A DNA stretch of 64,000 bases from Sarcocystis neurona (Eukaryota > Apicomplexa > Conoidasida > Eucoccidiorida > Sarcocystidae), in NCBI GenBank assembly GCA_000727475.1, contig KL647297.1, forward strand, positions 1,077,280 to 1,141,279. Reading direction: 5' to 3'. A program made the position numbers and the translations under genes. A model generated the notes under the pieces. The model saw nothing but the letters and a program-made list of their open reading frames with translations, was not told the origin of the DNA and ran no database searches. The first letter of the stretch is position 1; each line of letters starts with the position of its first letter. Below, piece after piece: positions 43,001 to 52,783 of the stretch.

Positions 43001-44029
43001 TGTGTCTCTCTCTCTCTCCATATATATACATTTGCATGGCGAGTTGCACAAAGTAAAGTCCTGCGTCTTGGGAACTGCACATGCTGGGTCCAGGTAGAAA
43101 TTCAGGAGATAGAAACAGTACGTATAATCCTTTAGAATGTACGTGCAGTCACAAGCCGATGAATAGTACTACCAGTTTCCCTACTTTTACTACTACTTTT
43201 GCGACAACAACAAGTACTACCACCACGATTACTGCTAGGAGTACTACTACAACTGATACCACCACCACCATTACTACTACTGCTACTACTATTATACCAC
43301 CGGCATTACTACTACTACTACAACTACTAAGGCTACCACTACTACTACTGCTGCTACTACCAGTGTACGTATGTACAGGCGAGCATACTGTTCATAGGTG
43401 TGAACGCGTTCACCCTTTTTGCGTATGTTTGAATACTGTAAAGAATGAGAAAGTCGTCTCGTCAGCCAGCCTAATAACAAGTTTCATAGTAGATGCTCAC
43501 GCACACTTCCGCAAACGAAAAAGTCGAAGACTGAGTTTAAGTGCAGGTGTTCTTCGACGCCTACGTCTATGTAAATAATATGGAGACGCATATATCTACA
43601 AAAGTAAGACAGGCATGCAAAGAGGGAGAAAATACTACAGATTTGCATATGCGTGTGTAGGTTTTGTACAAGCGTGTATGTCTACGTAGGCAGTGTCGAG
43701 GTGTACCCTCTACATGTGTCACACTGAAAAAATGCGTACGCCCACGTAAACGATAGTATGTAGATGCCCAGCATAATGTAGGTAATGAAGAGACATGTAC
43801 ACACTCATCCTGCAGTTGATGAAGATGCGTAATAAAAGTCCGCCCAAAACGTACACCTTTACAAACATAATATCAGAGAGTGGAAAAGCCCACTCACAGG
43901 CTTCTCCAATAGTCCTCCCTCTGCGGTAAGCTGAGGTAATGTCTCGTCGTCGCCGACCCCCTCTGCGTGGGGGAAGTGCGTTTCAGAGGGTTCAGGCGGC
44001 TGCTGTGAATCAGCGTAGTAGCAAGCCAT
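24590..44029 (-). CDS. COG8: Conserved oligomeric Golgi complex subunit 8 (Dor1-like), gene spanning about 19.4 kb
   Basis: Eleven minus-strand exons: 44029-43898, 42622-42509, 40573-40505, 39312-39205, 37691-37605, 36746-36706, 36610-36520, 32311-32207, 30223-30157 (or to 30141), 27444/27446-26999 and 25036-24590. They total about 570 residues, close to the family's usual 570-620. COG8 is in lobe B of the COG tether, which acts in retrograde transport within the Golgi. Their order matches the family from end to end. All junctions agree in phase except 7/8, where AG/GTCAGT leaves a mismatch and a donor after 36491 or 36494 would fit, and 9/10, where two solutions exist. The first exon begins at Met 44029. 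The last codons after 24590 are not located. Introns carry most of the microsatellites in the window. Confidence 0.9.
26337..26990. repeat. Pyrimidine-rich tract on the plus strand (COG8 intron 10)
   Basis: Plus strand strongly C/T-biased with TTCTTC, CTTCTCC and CCCTTCC motifs. It lies next to exon 10 on its downstream side, so the primary transcript is purine-rich here. Confidence 0.7.
26999..27446 (-). CDS. COG8: COG8 exon 10, with a species-specific low-complexity insert
   Basis: Acceptor CATTGCCTGCAG(AG), donor AAA/GTAAGC. It begins LFKAIDEVSAAWLSDQVTWF and ends with NLSRVGGYFFAAAAPAFE and LRKVVEELASVAVQNF, the counterpart of the family's FSRVG-DFR--L-P-F block. Between them are about 50 residues of Ala/Glu/Gly-rich sequence encoded by interrupted GCA/GCT triplets, absent from other COG8 proteins as I know them. 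The insert sits in a loop between conserved helices. Confidence 0.9.
27450..30120. repeat. Purine-rich domain on the plus strand (COG8 intron 9)
   Basis: About 2.7 kb in which the plus strand is dominated by A and G (AGAAGA, GGAGGA, GCAGGAG), with very few pyrimidine runs. The bias flips abruptly near 30240 to a C/T-rich stretch (30240-30530). The COG8 pre-mRNA is therefore polypyrimidine for almost the whole intron. No open frame in it resembles a gene. Confidence 0.75.
30141..32311 (-). CDS. COG8: COG8 exons 8-9
   Basis: Exon 8 (105 bases, acceptor TGATGGGTGCAG) reads YLRRLDILPETQLRTEMIKR, matching the family's GYLRR-(x)n-E-LR-F signature, and ends in phase 2 at donor AAGCA/GTGTGC. Exon 9 starts at 30223 (acceptor TTTGCGTGCAG) in the matching phase and reads ALCAAANLLATGVLEVAVQY, the counterpart of the family's R-HLFD-V-QYRAIF segment. 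It ends at CAA/GTGCTT (30157) or C/GTGCCG (30141). The second choice gives a frame-consistent join to exon 10. Confidence 0.85.
30960..34150. repeat. Microsatellite-rich segment (TA, CA/TG, CATATA, GATA/TATC)
   Basis: Includes TATC/TCTA repeats at about 31440-31475, (TA)n at 31474-31496, 32638-32658, 33168-33184 and 33448-33474, and (TG)12 near 32572-32596. Long degenerate TGTGTATACG tracts surround COG8 exon 8. The many His/Thr/Tyr/Ile or Cys/Val open frames here are repeat translations. Confidence 0.9.
34460..35530. repeat. CTG/CCT-rich block inside COG8 intron 7
   Basis: Plus strand rich in CTG, CTC and TTC with a CTGCTGCTCCTG array near 34718-34770 and a second at 35404-35525. Open plus-strand frames of up to 192 codons are Leu/Phe/Cys-rich repeat translations. 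The minus strand has an Arg/Ser-rich frame of 135 codons (34843-34436). I treat both as non-coding, though a nested gene or an extra exon cannot be excluded. Confidence 0.7.
36520..40573 (-). CDS. COG8: COG8 exons 3-7 (Dor1-like helical region)
   Basis: Exon 3 (23 codons: KTAFSTVSSLQATTEAL) continues the first long helix. Exon 4 (36 codons) holds EASLEKIATAQNDVAK and KELHSHL. Exon 5 (29 codons) is ALALPWTIRSYYGAGLYAEA, the counterpart of the family's IPQLMDTCVRNG-EALDL segment. Exon 6 is only 41 bases (LPSVVSQEDAGKEL), and its weak donor GAGCT/GTTGCG splits a Leu codon completed by exon 7 (KSLLCCVQQVLLLLARSPQE). The match to the family is continuous with no missing block, which is the main evidence that such small exons are real. 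Confidence 0.85.
39660..39835. repeat. Tandem copies of a unit with a non-microsatellite core
   Basis: CTAGCGAACAGGCATA plus GGCA, then ACGAATTACGTATATA, occurs at about 39662 and 39737, and a truncated third copy (GTAGCGAAACAGG) begins near 39818. The unit (about 75 bases) carries its own TA run, so it may be a minisatellite grown from a microsatellite edge. Confidence 0.75.
42509..44029 (-). CDS. COG8: COG8 exons 1-2 (N-terminus)
   Basis: Exon 1 (44029-43898, 44 codons) starts MACYYADSQQPP, is acidic and ends GGLLEKP at donor CCT/GTGAGT. Exon 2 (42622-42509, 38 codons) follows acceptor GATGCTGCAG and reads ELLQEEVERTKRELQELVAK, then NCDLLLASSKSLSSVERQ, donor CAA/GTACGT. The join KP-ELLQEEVERTK matches the conserved COG8 start, where a Glu-Pro-Glu-Leu-Leu segment leads into a helix with an invariant Asn before an aromatic in other species. 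Here that residue is Cys (NC rather than NY). Confidence 0.85.
43170..43365. repeat. ACT/ACC/ACA trinucleotide array
   Basis: Nearly 200 bases of ACT, ACC and ACA triplets, unlike the CAG family seen elsewhere. On the plus strand it would encode poly-Thr. It lies in COG8 intron 1, so I do not call it coding. Confidence 0.85.
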
Positions 44030-46923
44030 CCCGGTGTATTTTCTCTTGTTTCTTCCCTGTTCTTTTCTCAACTTTTTTTTTTCAGCTTCTCATCCTGCTT
44101 CTTTTTCTTGTGCTTTTTGTCTCTTGCACCTGCGCAAATCCTGTTCCTCCTGTGCGCCCTGGCTACACGAGAACAGAGAGGAATCGATGGCTGGTGCCGA
44201 CTGCGCTGACTGCATCAGTTTCGGGGCCGTCTCGTAGTCTCATGAAGGCGAGGAAATGCACATTTTCAAGCAAGCAGAGGGCCACTCCACAGTTGGCACT
44301 AAGCTCAAAGAAGTACCCTTACACTTCCTCTTGCGACGGAAACTATACGCAGACGTAGTCACACCTACAGATAGATAGACACGCACAGATACATCTACGT
44401 ACGTCTATGGCTAGCGTATACACAGAAAATCCGTGCATCCGAAGTCGTGGAGACCGGCGACACATGTATACTTACATATACGTACACAAGGGCGCACACA
44501 CTGTGTATGCGTAGGTGTCAACATAAACATACGTAAAGGAAGCTACTTGCTCAGAAATTTTCAAACCAACAGTAAGACAGCTATGTCTTCCCCGAAGGTG
44601 GACAGATGCCACATACATACATACCCATATATATGTACCTATACGTACGCGTCTGCGCAGAAAAACAGACGACGGTGACAAACACTTATGTTGACGTATC
44701 ATAGCACGTGCTGAAATAATCGACTTCGTAAACAGGTGCTGCAAGGTCTTCGCCTTCACGCAGTCTACATCGCTACATCCATCTATCTATCTCTCTATAT
44801 ATATTCACAGTGATGGCGTCCAAGAACTGTAGATTTCCTAAGGTTAGAGTGCAAGAATAAATGTACTTTTTCATGTACGTGTGCGTCCGCAGAGTAATAC
44901 CTATATCTGAGCGACCAACCGCAGTCACTGTTCCTTCTTGTCTCTATATTTTTTCCACTCGCCCTAGGTAAAAAAGTAAACGTTCACTTCTACCTACCTC
45001 CTACGTGTACACGAATGAGCCTACGTCCACAGTCGGCCAGTAGCAGGTGTTTTTTCACGCTCCCTACCACAGCCACTGTCTTACCAGGTGCCACAACAAT
45101 AAGTTATATGATTACAACGATCTCGACCAGGTACATACGTACATATTACGTGCAGCCCCGCTTGACTGGTTCAAACGTATGGAGTTTTTCGTATACGCAA
45201 ACACTTGAGTGTGCCCATATGTTGGCGGAAACGTGGTAGGCTTATGTTGTTTAGGCTTTTGTGTTTATACAGACAAGATTCCACCTGTAGATTTCAACGG
45301 ATCTACCACAAGTCGTGTTACCTGAACAAGTTGATCGCGGGAGGCGCACCGATGTGTGTGTGCTTGTCTGTTTGCAAAAATGGGGAATCGGTCCCTGCTG
45401 AGGCGACCCTATGCAGAAGAACAAAGTGTGCACAGGCATATTTATACATACGGCTGAGCATGTATGTGTCACGGACGTGTGTCCGACGACGCACCTGTAC
45501 GTGTTCGTACACACACGGAGACACTTAGTTACAGACAAGCGTATGCCTTTGTAGGGATACAGATTCATGACTTGACAGATGAAGTATGAAAGTCAGTCTA
45601 CACTCAGAGAGACACACTGGGAGCCGTGGGCCGCTAATGACAACCAAGACACTCTTCCAGCAAGAAACCTCTACAAACAGCCGGTCAGCAGTCTCAAGCG
45701 CTAAAAAACGCGCTGATCCGAATTCGGCAAGCTTTCAAGGGTATTCGTGTAGCAGTAGGTATATGCACTGACTCAAGAGGGCATGGATGTTGTCGCGAAT
45801 ATGTATTCCTATATGTTCTATGCATTGCGCCTAGTATGTGATGTTTCGTATAGGCGACTAGAAATACGCACATAGGTATATGTGTACGTACACATGTATA
45901 TAATGCACATGTGTAACCCAAGTAAATGTGGACGCCCTCTTAATTGCATATATGCGGCACTATGTGTCTTGTGTTAGCGTGTTGATCTCTTCGAAAGCGG
46001 ACACACGAATCAACGAAGAAGAGCACCCGCTTTCGCTCTGCTAAGTCTGCTACATTGTGAGTTATTTATCCTCCTATGTGCACAGACGCTGTTCTGAAAA
46101 ACTCAGGTAGTCACGCTAACCAAAAATCTTTTTCCTTCACAGCCTCGGATGATGAAAGAAGTCTTTTCACATGTGCTTGTAGTATGAAGTAGGAAAGTTA
46201 CTTTCCTTCACAGTCTCGGATGATGAAAGAAATCTTCTCCTACGTGCTTTTGGTATGAAGGAGGGAAAGTTACGATCGTCCGTTGTTGTTAACCGTTTGT
46301 TCATCGCATGCGGAATGACACATGCGCAGTGTGAAGCAGCAGAACGAAATCCCACCAACTCTACGACAATGACTCCGTTTTTCCTTAACACACCTCAATT
46401 ATTCGAAAGCGTGTTTACGACGTGTCCGTCTGACATTTGCTTTGTCGCCCGTGCATTTGATCTTCACTCTGTGATATTCTGCATACGGCGCCCAGCAGTG
46501 TCGTCTCTCGTCCCGTAGGGCGGGCGGTGGCGTTCACCCGTATGGGACGTGACACAACCTGAAACTTTTGTGGTCCTGGATTATTGAAGCAAAGCTCTTG
46601 ACAGTGTTTCCGTTGGCGAAGACCTCAACAGCGGAGAAGAGTGGAACAGATTGCCGCCCGCCTGGTCGGCGAAAATTAAACCCGGCCACCTCTTCCGACG
46701 AAAAGATACTCTGTAACCGAAACCAATCGCAGCTGGATCTCCATCACTACTGAGAACACCTACGGGCGACAAACTAAGGCCTGGGAGTTCCCTTCCTCCG
46801 TTTGATCTTGCCTCATAGTCACACTACTCGGGTACTCCTCGCGGGTGGCGAGCCGCAGCGCACACCTCCGCCGTGTGCGTGAATCGACAGCGGTTCTCGC
46901 CGTTGTACAAGACCACCACTGCC
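44030..46923. other. Intergenic interval upstream of COG8
   Basis: It should contain the COG8 promoter and 5' UTR, and the 3' end of the next minus-strand gene. Short microsatellites occur at 44770-44800 and 45890-45950. Open frames at 45586-45771 (+) and 46581-46772 (-) have protein-like composition but no splice or homology support. No promoter motif recognised. Confidence 0.4.
46131..46272. repeat. Tandem duplication, period 71 bases
   Basis: TTTCCTTCACAG, TCTCGGATGATGAAAGAA and GGAAAGTTAC recur at 46131 and 46202 with a handful of substitutions. A recent two-copy duplication in non-coding DNA. Confidence 0.9.
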
Positions 46924-46926
46924 GTA

Positions 46927-47720
46927 TCAACAATATTCCATAACCTCTTGCGACGTCATCAAAGTCGTCTTCGTACGACGCAGCTTGGGTGTTCGTTCGC
47001 AGACCTTAAATAAGGGACAATCGGTCAACACCTTCAGGAAGTGAGTGTAGAAGGCGTTGCGTATGTGTCTCTGAAGAATTTTACCTTGGGAAAAATGAGA
47101 AGTTTTTATCAGCAACCCGTGGAGCCCAGCGAAAGAAGTATGTGTGCATAAAAGGGTGATGCGGTGAATGGTACACAGCGTGTCCCTCAAGAAATTGATA
47201 AGCAAGGGAGTTAATAGGGACGATGCGTATCCAGCTTCTTTTGAGAAATGAACTGGACATATTATACGTATGTGTCCATGTGTAGATGAAGAGAACACAG
47301 TAGATGTACTATCGCTGGAACCAGAGCAGAGCTCTTTTCACTACTTTTCATCACTTGAAGATTTGGAGTCAAGTGCCTCAAGTCGAAAACGAACACTGGT
47401 GAATAAAGACTATCAAAGCTACTTTTGCCTTTGCTAAGGACTGAATCGGTGCTACACTGTTGTAGCAGGTACCTACACCTGTGAGATGCCGAAGCTTTTC
47501 GCAAACTCCATTTGTTTTCAACAGAAGCGTATCGTAGTCAGTTACCAGCATTCCTGTCGTCACAATAACCTGGCAAGCTGTACCACGAATGAACTTATGT
47601 AGGAGAAGATCTTGGAACACACGGAATACTGCAGAAGTAAGCTCGGCTGCCAGCAGCACAACAGAGCACTCTTTTGGTGATTGGTGGGCGGCTGTGATAC
47701 TTTTTTTCGTATCTGCCGCT
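46927..47720 (-). CDS. Unidentified gene upstream of COX17
   Basis: After a plausible acceptor (GTGACACTTTTCAG) or near a start, 47720-47480 reads SPKECSVVLAAELTSAVFRV and then FQDLLLHKFIRGTACQVIV, up to a CACAG/GTGTAG donor. The last part (47240-46927) reads LLINFLRDTLCTIHRITLLC and LQRHIRNAFYTHFLKVL, and ends in a stop. A middle piece around 47440-47270 (FVFDLRHLTPNLQVMKSSE) may connect them. The sequence looks like a helical globular protein of about 220 residues. I do not recognise it. It seems to share a short upstream region with COX17. Confidence 0.45.
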
Positions 47721-47810
47721 GAAAAGTGTCACATTTTTGCTTTCTCCGTACATGTGTGACTCCCCGTTTCCGTTTTTGTGTAGCTCTCCGTTTCCCCGTT
47801 GCGAAAGAGG
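47721..47810. promoter_or_regulatory. Possible short bidirectional promoter / 5' leader region
   Basis: Only about 90 bases separate the first visible codons of the unidentified minus gene from the COX17 start. It is T/C-rich with short T runs on the plus strand and no TATA-like box. The call is from arrangement only; untranslated exons could lie further out. Confidence 0.25.
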
Positions 47811-48080
47811 ATGGGTGGTGCAGCTTCGTCCGAGGCACAGCCATCCGGTCTAGCACCGGCGGAGCCGTCCGCTCCTCAGAAACACGAGAAAGAAAACCCT
47901 GCAACAAAACCAGCCCCCGCGAAGATGGTGAATGCGGCAGGTAAACGCATTTGTTGTGCGTGCAAGGAAACGCGTGCTGCTAGAGACGAGTGTATAGTCC
48001 TCAACGGAGAGGAGAAGTGCAGGCACTTTGTGGAGGCGCACAACCAGTGCCTTAGAAGTGAGGGATTTGATGTAAGCTGA
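47811..48080 (+). CDS. COX17: Cytochrome c oxidase copper chaperone Cox17
   Basis: An 89-residue single-exon frame from the ATG at 47811 to TGA at 48078-48080. After a Pro/Ala/Glu-rich N-terminus (about 43 residues) comes KRICCACKETRAARDEC, the Cox17 copper-binding C-C-x-C motif and first Cx9C. The second Cx9C is CRHFVEAHNQC, followed by LRSEGF. Spacing is exact for a twin Cx9C helical hairpin, which folds by disulfide formation in the mitochondrial intermembrane space and hands Cu(I) to Sco1 and Cox11. The N-terminus is longer than in yeast or human, and Arg-Ile replaces the usual Lys-Pro before the Cys pair. The last codons contain GTAAGC, a possible donor, so the true C-terminus could differ by a few residues. 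Confidence 0.93.
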   Translation: MGGAASSEAQPSGLAPAEPSAPQKHEKENPATKPAPAKMVNAAGKRICCACKETRAARDECIVLNGEEKCRHFVEAHNQCLRSEGFDVS

Positions 48081-49208
48081 AAGAAGAGGACTTGAACGAT
48101 TATTCCGATGCAAAAGGCGCATTGCAGGGATCACCGTTAACCCACAAGCTGGTTCGATGTCTGTTGACAGAGAATTCTGATGAATGCTGCGGTCGCGTTT
48201 GCTTCCTGTGCACGCCTACTCAACTGCTGCAACGGGGTATACGTGGTAGTGAACACAGAAAGGTGAGTGTCGAGGCGTTAATAAGAGATAGAAGCAGGAA
48301 ACGAATGTGAAGACGTCTACGCAACACTTCAGAATAAACTTCGTCTGCGTCAAGTCTGTTGAGTGAAGCGTGAGAGTCTTCGCGGAAAAATTTAAAAGGT
48401 CTTAGTGAGTTTTGTAGAGATAGAAGAGAGAGAAGGCTTCTGCACAGTTCAACGTCTGACGACACTTGTCCACGGAGGACAAGCTGAGGTCAAAGTTGTT
48501 GCGTTCTTCGGAGAAACGGAGAAGAAAGTTTCTCAACTGGTTGTTGTCCAGAGATCATAAGGAAATCAGTGAACTTAGAAGACAGAAGTGAATAAGAGAT
48601 TCAGTTCTTTCTCCGTGAGGGTGGTACCTCCTTCGGTACTGGGTGGAAATTTTTAATTGTGGGCTTCAGTATACGAGTACAATCAATGAGGCCGTTTCAG
48701 CATGATGACATTTTTGGACCTTTGGGGAAGACAGACGCGGGAGATTGCTGTAGTCGATGCTATGGGTGGAACTATCTCGACAACGGGGTTCACGAAATCA
48801 CGAAATCGACACGAGCAAGCGCTTGCGCGAAGTGCGAAGCGCATTAGAGGGGGCGGCGGCGCGCTGTGGCCACAGTACTTTTTCACTCTGCACAAAGGCA
48901 GCTCTTCTGGTCACTACCGCCTGACAGATAAGTATGCAGCGCGGCGATGACAACTTTCCTCATCGCTCACGGTCGGTCGAGAAGCTCGAAAGATCTTCAG
49001 GATTCGCAGGCAAAGAATGCATACGAACCTATCAAGTTTAATAAATCACGAGTGTACTGCACGATCAAAAATATGACGCCCTGGGTGTCACGCGCTTTGG
49101 CCTAATGAACTTGTAAGAAAGTTGTCACAAAGCTTGTTTTGTTTCGTCGCCTTTGGATAGTGCGTGTGTGCTTATCCTGTTGTGAGTACACGTGTGAGGG
49201 CTTTTGAT
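48081..49208. other. COX17 downstream region, no supported gene
   Basis: Repeat-poor. A plus-strand frame at 48659-48847 (GDCCSRCYGWNYLDNGV, Cys-rich) caught the eye but lacks support. The rest shows nothing I can call. Confidence 0.35.
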
Positions 49209-49211
49209 CAG

Positions 49212-49589
49212 GTTTGCCTGCAACTGCAGCACTTCGTCGCGATTTAACAATGCTGACGCTTTTGCGACCGTCTGCGACATCTACATGTCAATATGACCTT
49301 GGGTGTACGTGGGCGTGCACACTAGTATATCAATACCTACTGTCCAGAAACCCGCGTGTGCGTGTACGAGAACGGACAAACGCGCACCTGGTTTAACCAA
49401 GTTTGTCTGCAACCGCAGCATTTCGCCGCGGTCTAACAGTGCTGACGCTTTTGCGACCGTGTGCGAAATCTACATGTAAGTATGACCTTCTGTGTACACG
49501 GGCGTGCACACGAGTATACCAGTACCTCCTGGCTAAAGAACGGCGTGTTTGTGTGCGAGAACTGACAAACGCGTACCTGCTTACAACCA
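49212..49589. repeat. Tandem duplication, period 189 bases (63 codons)
   Basis: The unit starting GTTTGCCTGCAAC at 49212 recurs as GTTTGTCTGCAAC at 49401, roughly 80% identical over its length. Both copies are open in the same plus-strand frame for about 60 codons (49214-49396 and 49403-49684) and encode related peptides (TAALRRDLTMLTLLRP and TAAFRRGLTVLTLLRP). Most differences change the residue, so I see no sign of protein constraint. Confidence 0.85.
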
Positions 49590-50714
49590 CAAGCGAAAGC
49601 TGGCTTCTCATTTGTGTCACGAAAGCATGCGGTAACACGCACAAGTCATATTTTTTACCGTACTGGCCACACTGTCACGACTAGTGCAGCCAGTGAACTC
49701 GTACACTCGGCAGCGAGAACAGGGACCCGTTCAGCGCATCCGTTGGAGGCATAACTTGGATACGCAGAGCTGTGTTCCTCACTGATGGATATGAATCGAG
49801 TACATGTACTCTAATGTGGTAGTCAGTCCGTCGGAGTAGTACTACAAGCGTACACGCGGGGTCATCCATACGAACAACAACGGGTTCAAAGGAGGAAGAG
49901 CAGGTGGAAAAAGGGGAAGACACGCTCTCACAAAGGGGTGTGAAACCGGAGAGAGCACACACATATGCCGTTACACATATCTACCTATCTATCTAATATA
50001 TATATATATATATATGTTGGATGCGTATCATGTGGTGGAGATTTGGCTGCGCACCTGCATACGTATACCTAAGGGGTGGCCTAGTCCTCGCGGTTTGTAT
50101 ATGCATCTGTGCGTACACATATGTGTTAATGCATATCGCTGTAAGAGGCAGGCACTCGTCACGGTTCATCCTGCACTTTGACCGGGTTAGGGAGCGTACA
50201 AGCCTTCAGGATAGCACGTGTGTACCACACAGAGGGTACGTTCGTAGTCCATACTACACACAGACAAGCGTGGCGCACTGAGCACACAGTAACGGTGGTG
50301 CTGACTTCCTTTTCGTACCCAAACAAGCAAGCAGAGTCGCTATAAAAAAAAAACCAGCGTCCACTTCTGCTCTCCTGGCTACAACAGTAGGGTTAAAAAG
50401 GCGCGTGTTGACCCGTGAGGCATGAGCTGCGCACGCAGAAGCTAAAGTGGAAAACCCAGAGTGCACGGTAACATAACAGAAAGTAGGACATGTGACACAC
50501 GGCCACGTGGAAGCACGCTACCGTGTAACTTGTATGCGCAAGAAGCGCGAATCCACAACGTGAGCAAGGCAGACAGGAGTGGCCCCTGTGTCTCCAGCGG
50601 CAGCTGCACCTGCTGTGGCTCCTCCTCCTTTCTCTCCTCTTGCACGACCGTAGCTGTTGAACGTGTAGGGGCGCTATTCTGTAAGACAGAAGCAAGAAAA
50701 GCTCAACACTGCTG

Positions 50715-51365
50715 TCACGTATGGTACTCCAGGAAGAAGGCCTCTAAACAGCAGCCCAGATACAACACATACATATACATGCGTTTCGACGCGCTCGTGT
50801 TACGATCGGATCTCTTCAATAGAAGTTGCGCTCTGCAACGCAGAGGTGCATTTGTCATGCCTTTCGGACTTCCCCAAAGAGTGCTGGTGAACGGTACAAG
50901 AGCAACAACTTTATCACCCCTCGAGTGGTCGTCCAGAGTGTAAGGCGAGGACACGCATCCAGCTGAAAGGAATTCATAAAGATTGACCAGACTACAAGCA
51001 CGTACACACAGGCTCTCAGTTACCTGTGTCTCTTGAATGTAGTGGGCTGGACGGACAAATGCAAATACGGGAGCTTCCTGTCTGAAGCAGCAGCGACAGC
51101 ACATCTGCGGCAGCAGCAGACATATCTTCTGTGCTGCAGCACTGCAACTCCAGCGGCGCCCGACAACCTCAGACGCTGTAGTTTTATAAGGTAGGGCTGC
51201 AGGAGCGATAGTAGCAACAGAACCGTACACGAGCGGGTGCGTGCTTCCAAGATGCGTACACAAGTTCCGTTTTTCGATGAAGAGAAGTGCAGACATATCT
51301 GTGCTACATATCCGCGTATGGACGCGCGTGTGTAGGGTTGTCTCTGTGAGACGACGAGATAACAT
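50715..51365 (-). CDS. Open frame of 216 codons, possibly two exons
   Basis: A minus-strand frame with non-repeat composition: PLVYGSVATIAPAALPYKTT, VFAFVRPAHYIQETQ and SPYTLDDHSRGDKVVALV. A CAG/GTAACT donor (51023) and a TTCCTTTCAG acceptor (about 50966) inside it suggest a 57-base intron. Part of the opposite strand (about 51040-51190) also reads like protein (WTDKCKYGSFLSEAAAT), so strand assignment is uncertain. Confidence 0.3.
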   Translation of the reverse strand: MLSRRLTETTLHTRVHTRICSTDMSALLFIEKRNLCTHLGSTHPLVYGSVATIAPAALPYKTTASEVVGRRWSCSAAAQKICLLLPQMCCRCCFRQEAPVFAFVRPAHYIQETQVTESLCVRACSLVNLYEFLSAGCVSSPYTLDDHSRGDKVVALVPFTSTLWGSPKGMTNAPLRCRAQLLLKRSDRNTSASKRMYMYVLYLGCCLEAFFLEYHT

Positions 51366-51509
51366 AGAGCAGCGAAGCTTTCTGCAGTATCTGCCAGCGC
51401 ATCATAGCTCTGTCATTCACACCACGTACGCTGCGTCCGCAACACGCAAAGAGATGTAGTGATTCTCCTCTGTCGCTTCTCTTCTTTTTCCGGCTGTTCT
51501 GGTCATGCT

Positions 51510-52545
51510 TGCAGGCGGAAGACTGCGTGCCGCTGGTGTTTCTCGAATACAAATGCGTTGCTTCACTGCTGGCTAGCTCCCGAACGTCATCCGCAGCTGC
51601 ACACGTTTCCCTTGACAAGCGCTCTACATTAACGGGAATCGACTGCAACTGCAGCGGCAGTACTGCAACGTTGTCATCTAAAGCAAATCCTGCAAGCGTA
51701 TTTTACTTCCAGCCGACACCCAGTACTTCTGCACTCGTAACTTCATATGTGTCTCTCCAGATGTACACACGTACGCATATATATACATATATACATACAC
51801 AAACCCGTCTCCCGTTGTAACCTTGTGGGTCGTATAAATATATAAATATCAAGATGTATACGTCACTTTATACACGAATATGTCTCTCTTTATCTGTACA
51901 CGCGTATGTACACATGTTTGGACGCAGATATTTATATATGTGTGGACTTGCGCAGGTATATTTCTTCGTGTGTCCATGTATGGATATCCTGCTGAAAGGG
52001 TGAGCCCACAGGCGCCTGATTCAAGTCTAGGTCTGTACATGCTGCTGCACACGATTTTTCCACGTGTGCGGCGTCTCAACAGATGCTGCTGTGTTGGCTT
52101 AAGTCGCTGCAGTCTGCTACGACGGTCCAACAGCAGCTGCCGCACAGCGTGTCAGCGAGAGGAGCTGCGGCAGCATCCGCTACGCAAAGGCACCAAAAAC
52201 TAACCGTAGAATTCTCACCAAAAAAGAAGGAAAGACGCATAACCTCACACACATATGTACAGGACGCACTTGTACAAGTATATCCACATCCAGACGCAAC
52301 ACACATATGTAGATATACACACATACACCTATATACATGTATACTTATGTATATATGTGAATTTATGTGCGTGTGCATAGACTGCAGCCGTCTCTGTAGA
52401 AGCGACCCCAGCTTTCAAAAGGTTCGCAGGTTTTCAGCAGCTACAGCAGCAGCCCTCTCCCATACTTGATCAGCGGCACGGCAGCAATACTTCGTTTTAT
52501 CGAGGAAAAACAGTACACAACGCTTCTAACTTCTAACTTCTCAGA
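51510..52545 (+). CDS. Candidate three-exon gene, unidentified
   Basis: Exon from about 51513 (strong acceptor GGTCATGCTTGCAG) reads AEDCVPLVFLEYKCVASLL, with a possible donor near 51690. A second piece (52075-52230) reads QSATTVQQQLPHSVSARGAA and KLTVEFSPKKKERR. The last (acceptor GCATAGACTGCAG, from about 52386) reads VSVEATPAFKRFAGFQQLQQ, then RHGSNTSFYRGKTVHN, and stops at 52545. Phases are not verified. The 5' end is not found. Confidence 0.4.
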
Positions 52546-52559
52546 CGAAGACGTAAAAC

Positions 52560-52565
52560 ATACGT

Positions 52566-52601
<36 letters not shown>

Positions 52602-52740
52602 GCAGGTGTGCACAGATATTCATAACTAATGATTAAAAAAGAAGTATATATGTCTGTGCGCGATCTCTCTCTATATATATATTTGCTGGTCGCTAAATAG
52701 AATACGTATACACATATATATATGCACATATATGCTTAGA
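52560..52740. repeat. (TA)n / CATATA microsatellites
   Basis: (TA)15-type run at about 52568-52598 and shorter runs to 52735. Confidence 0.9.
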
Positions 52741-52783
52741 TCGCCCAATCTAACGCTGTTGAAAAACAGGGGGTGGCACAGAG

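Larger units (their letters stand above)
35540..43040. repeat. Microsatellite-laden introns between COG8 exons 7 and 1
   Basis: Main arrays: (AC)n 35581-35600; TATC/TCTA 36310-36366; (TA)n about 36897-36920 and 40181-40197; TAGA 39717-39735; degenerate CATATA/CACGTA tracts at 37240-37540, 38340-39180, 39400-39840, 40180-40480, 41480-41740 and 42890-43040. The small COG8 exons sit in short islands of normal sequence between them. Confidence 0.85.

Noticed and set aside
48659..48847. Cys-rich plus-strand frame resembling a small disulfide protein
   Set aside because: Short, no leader, no splice support, and the cysteine spacing fits no family I know.
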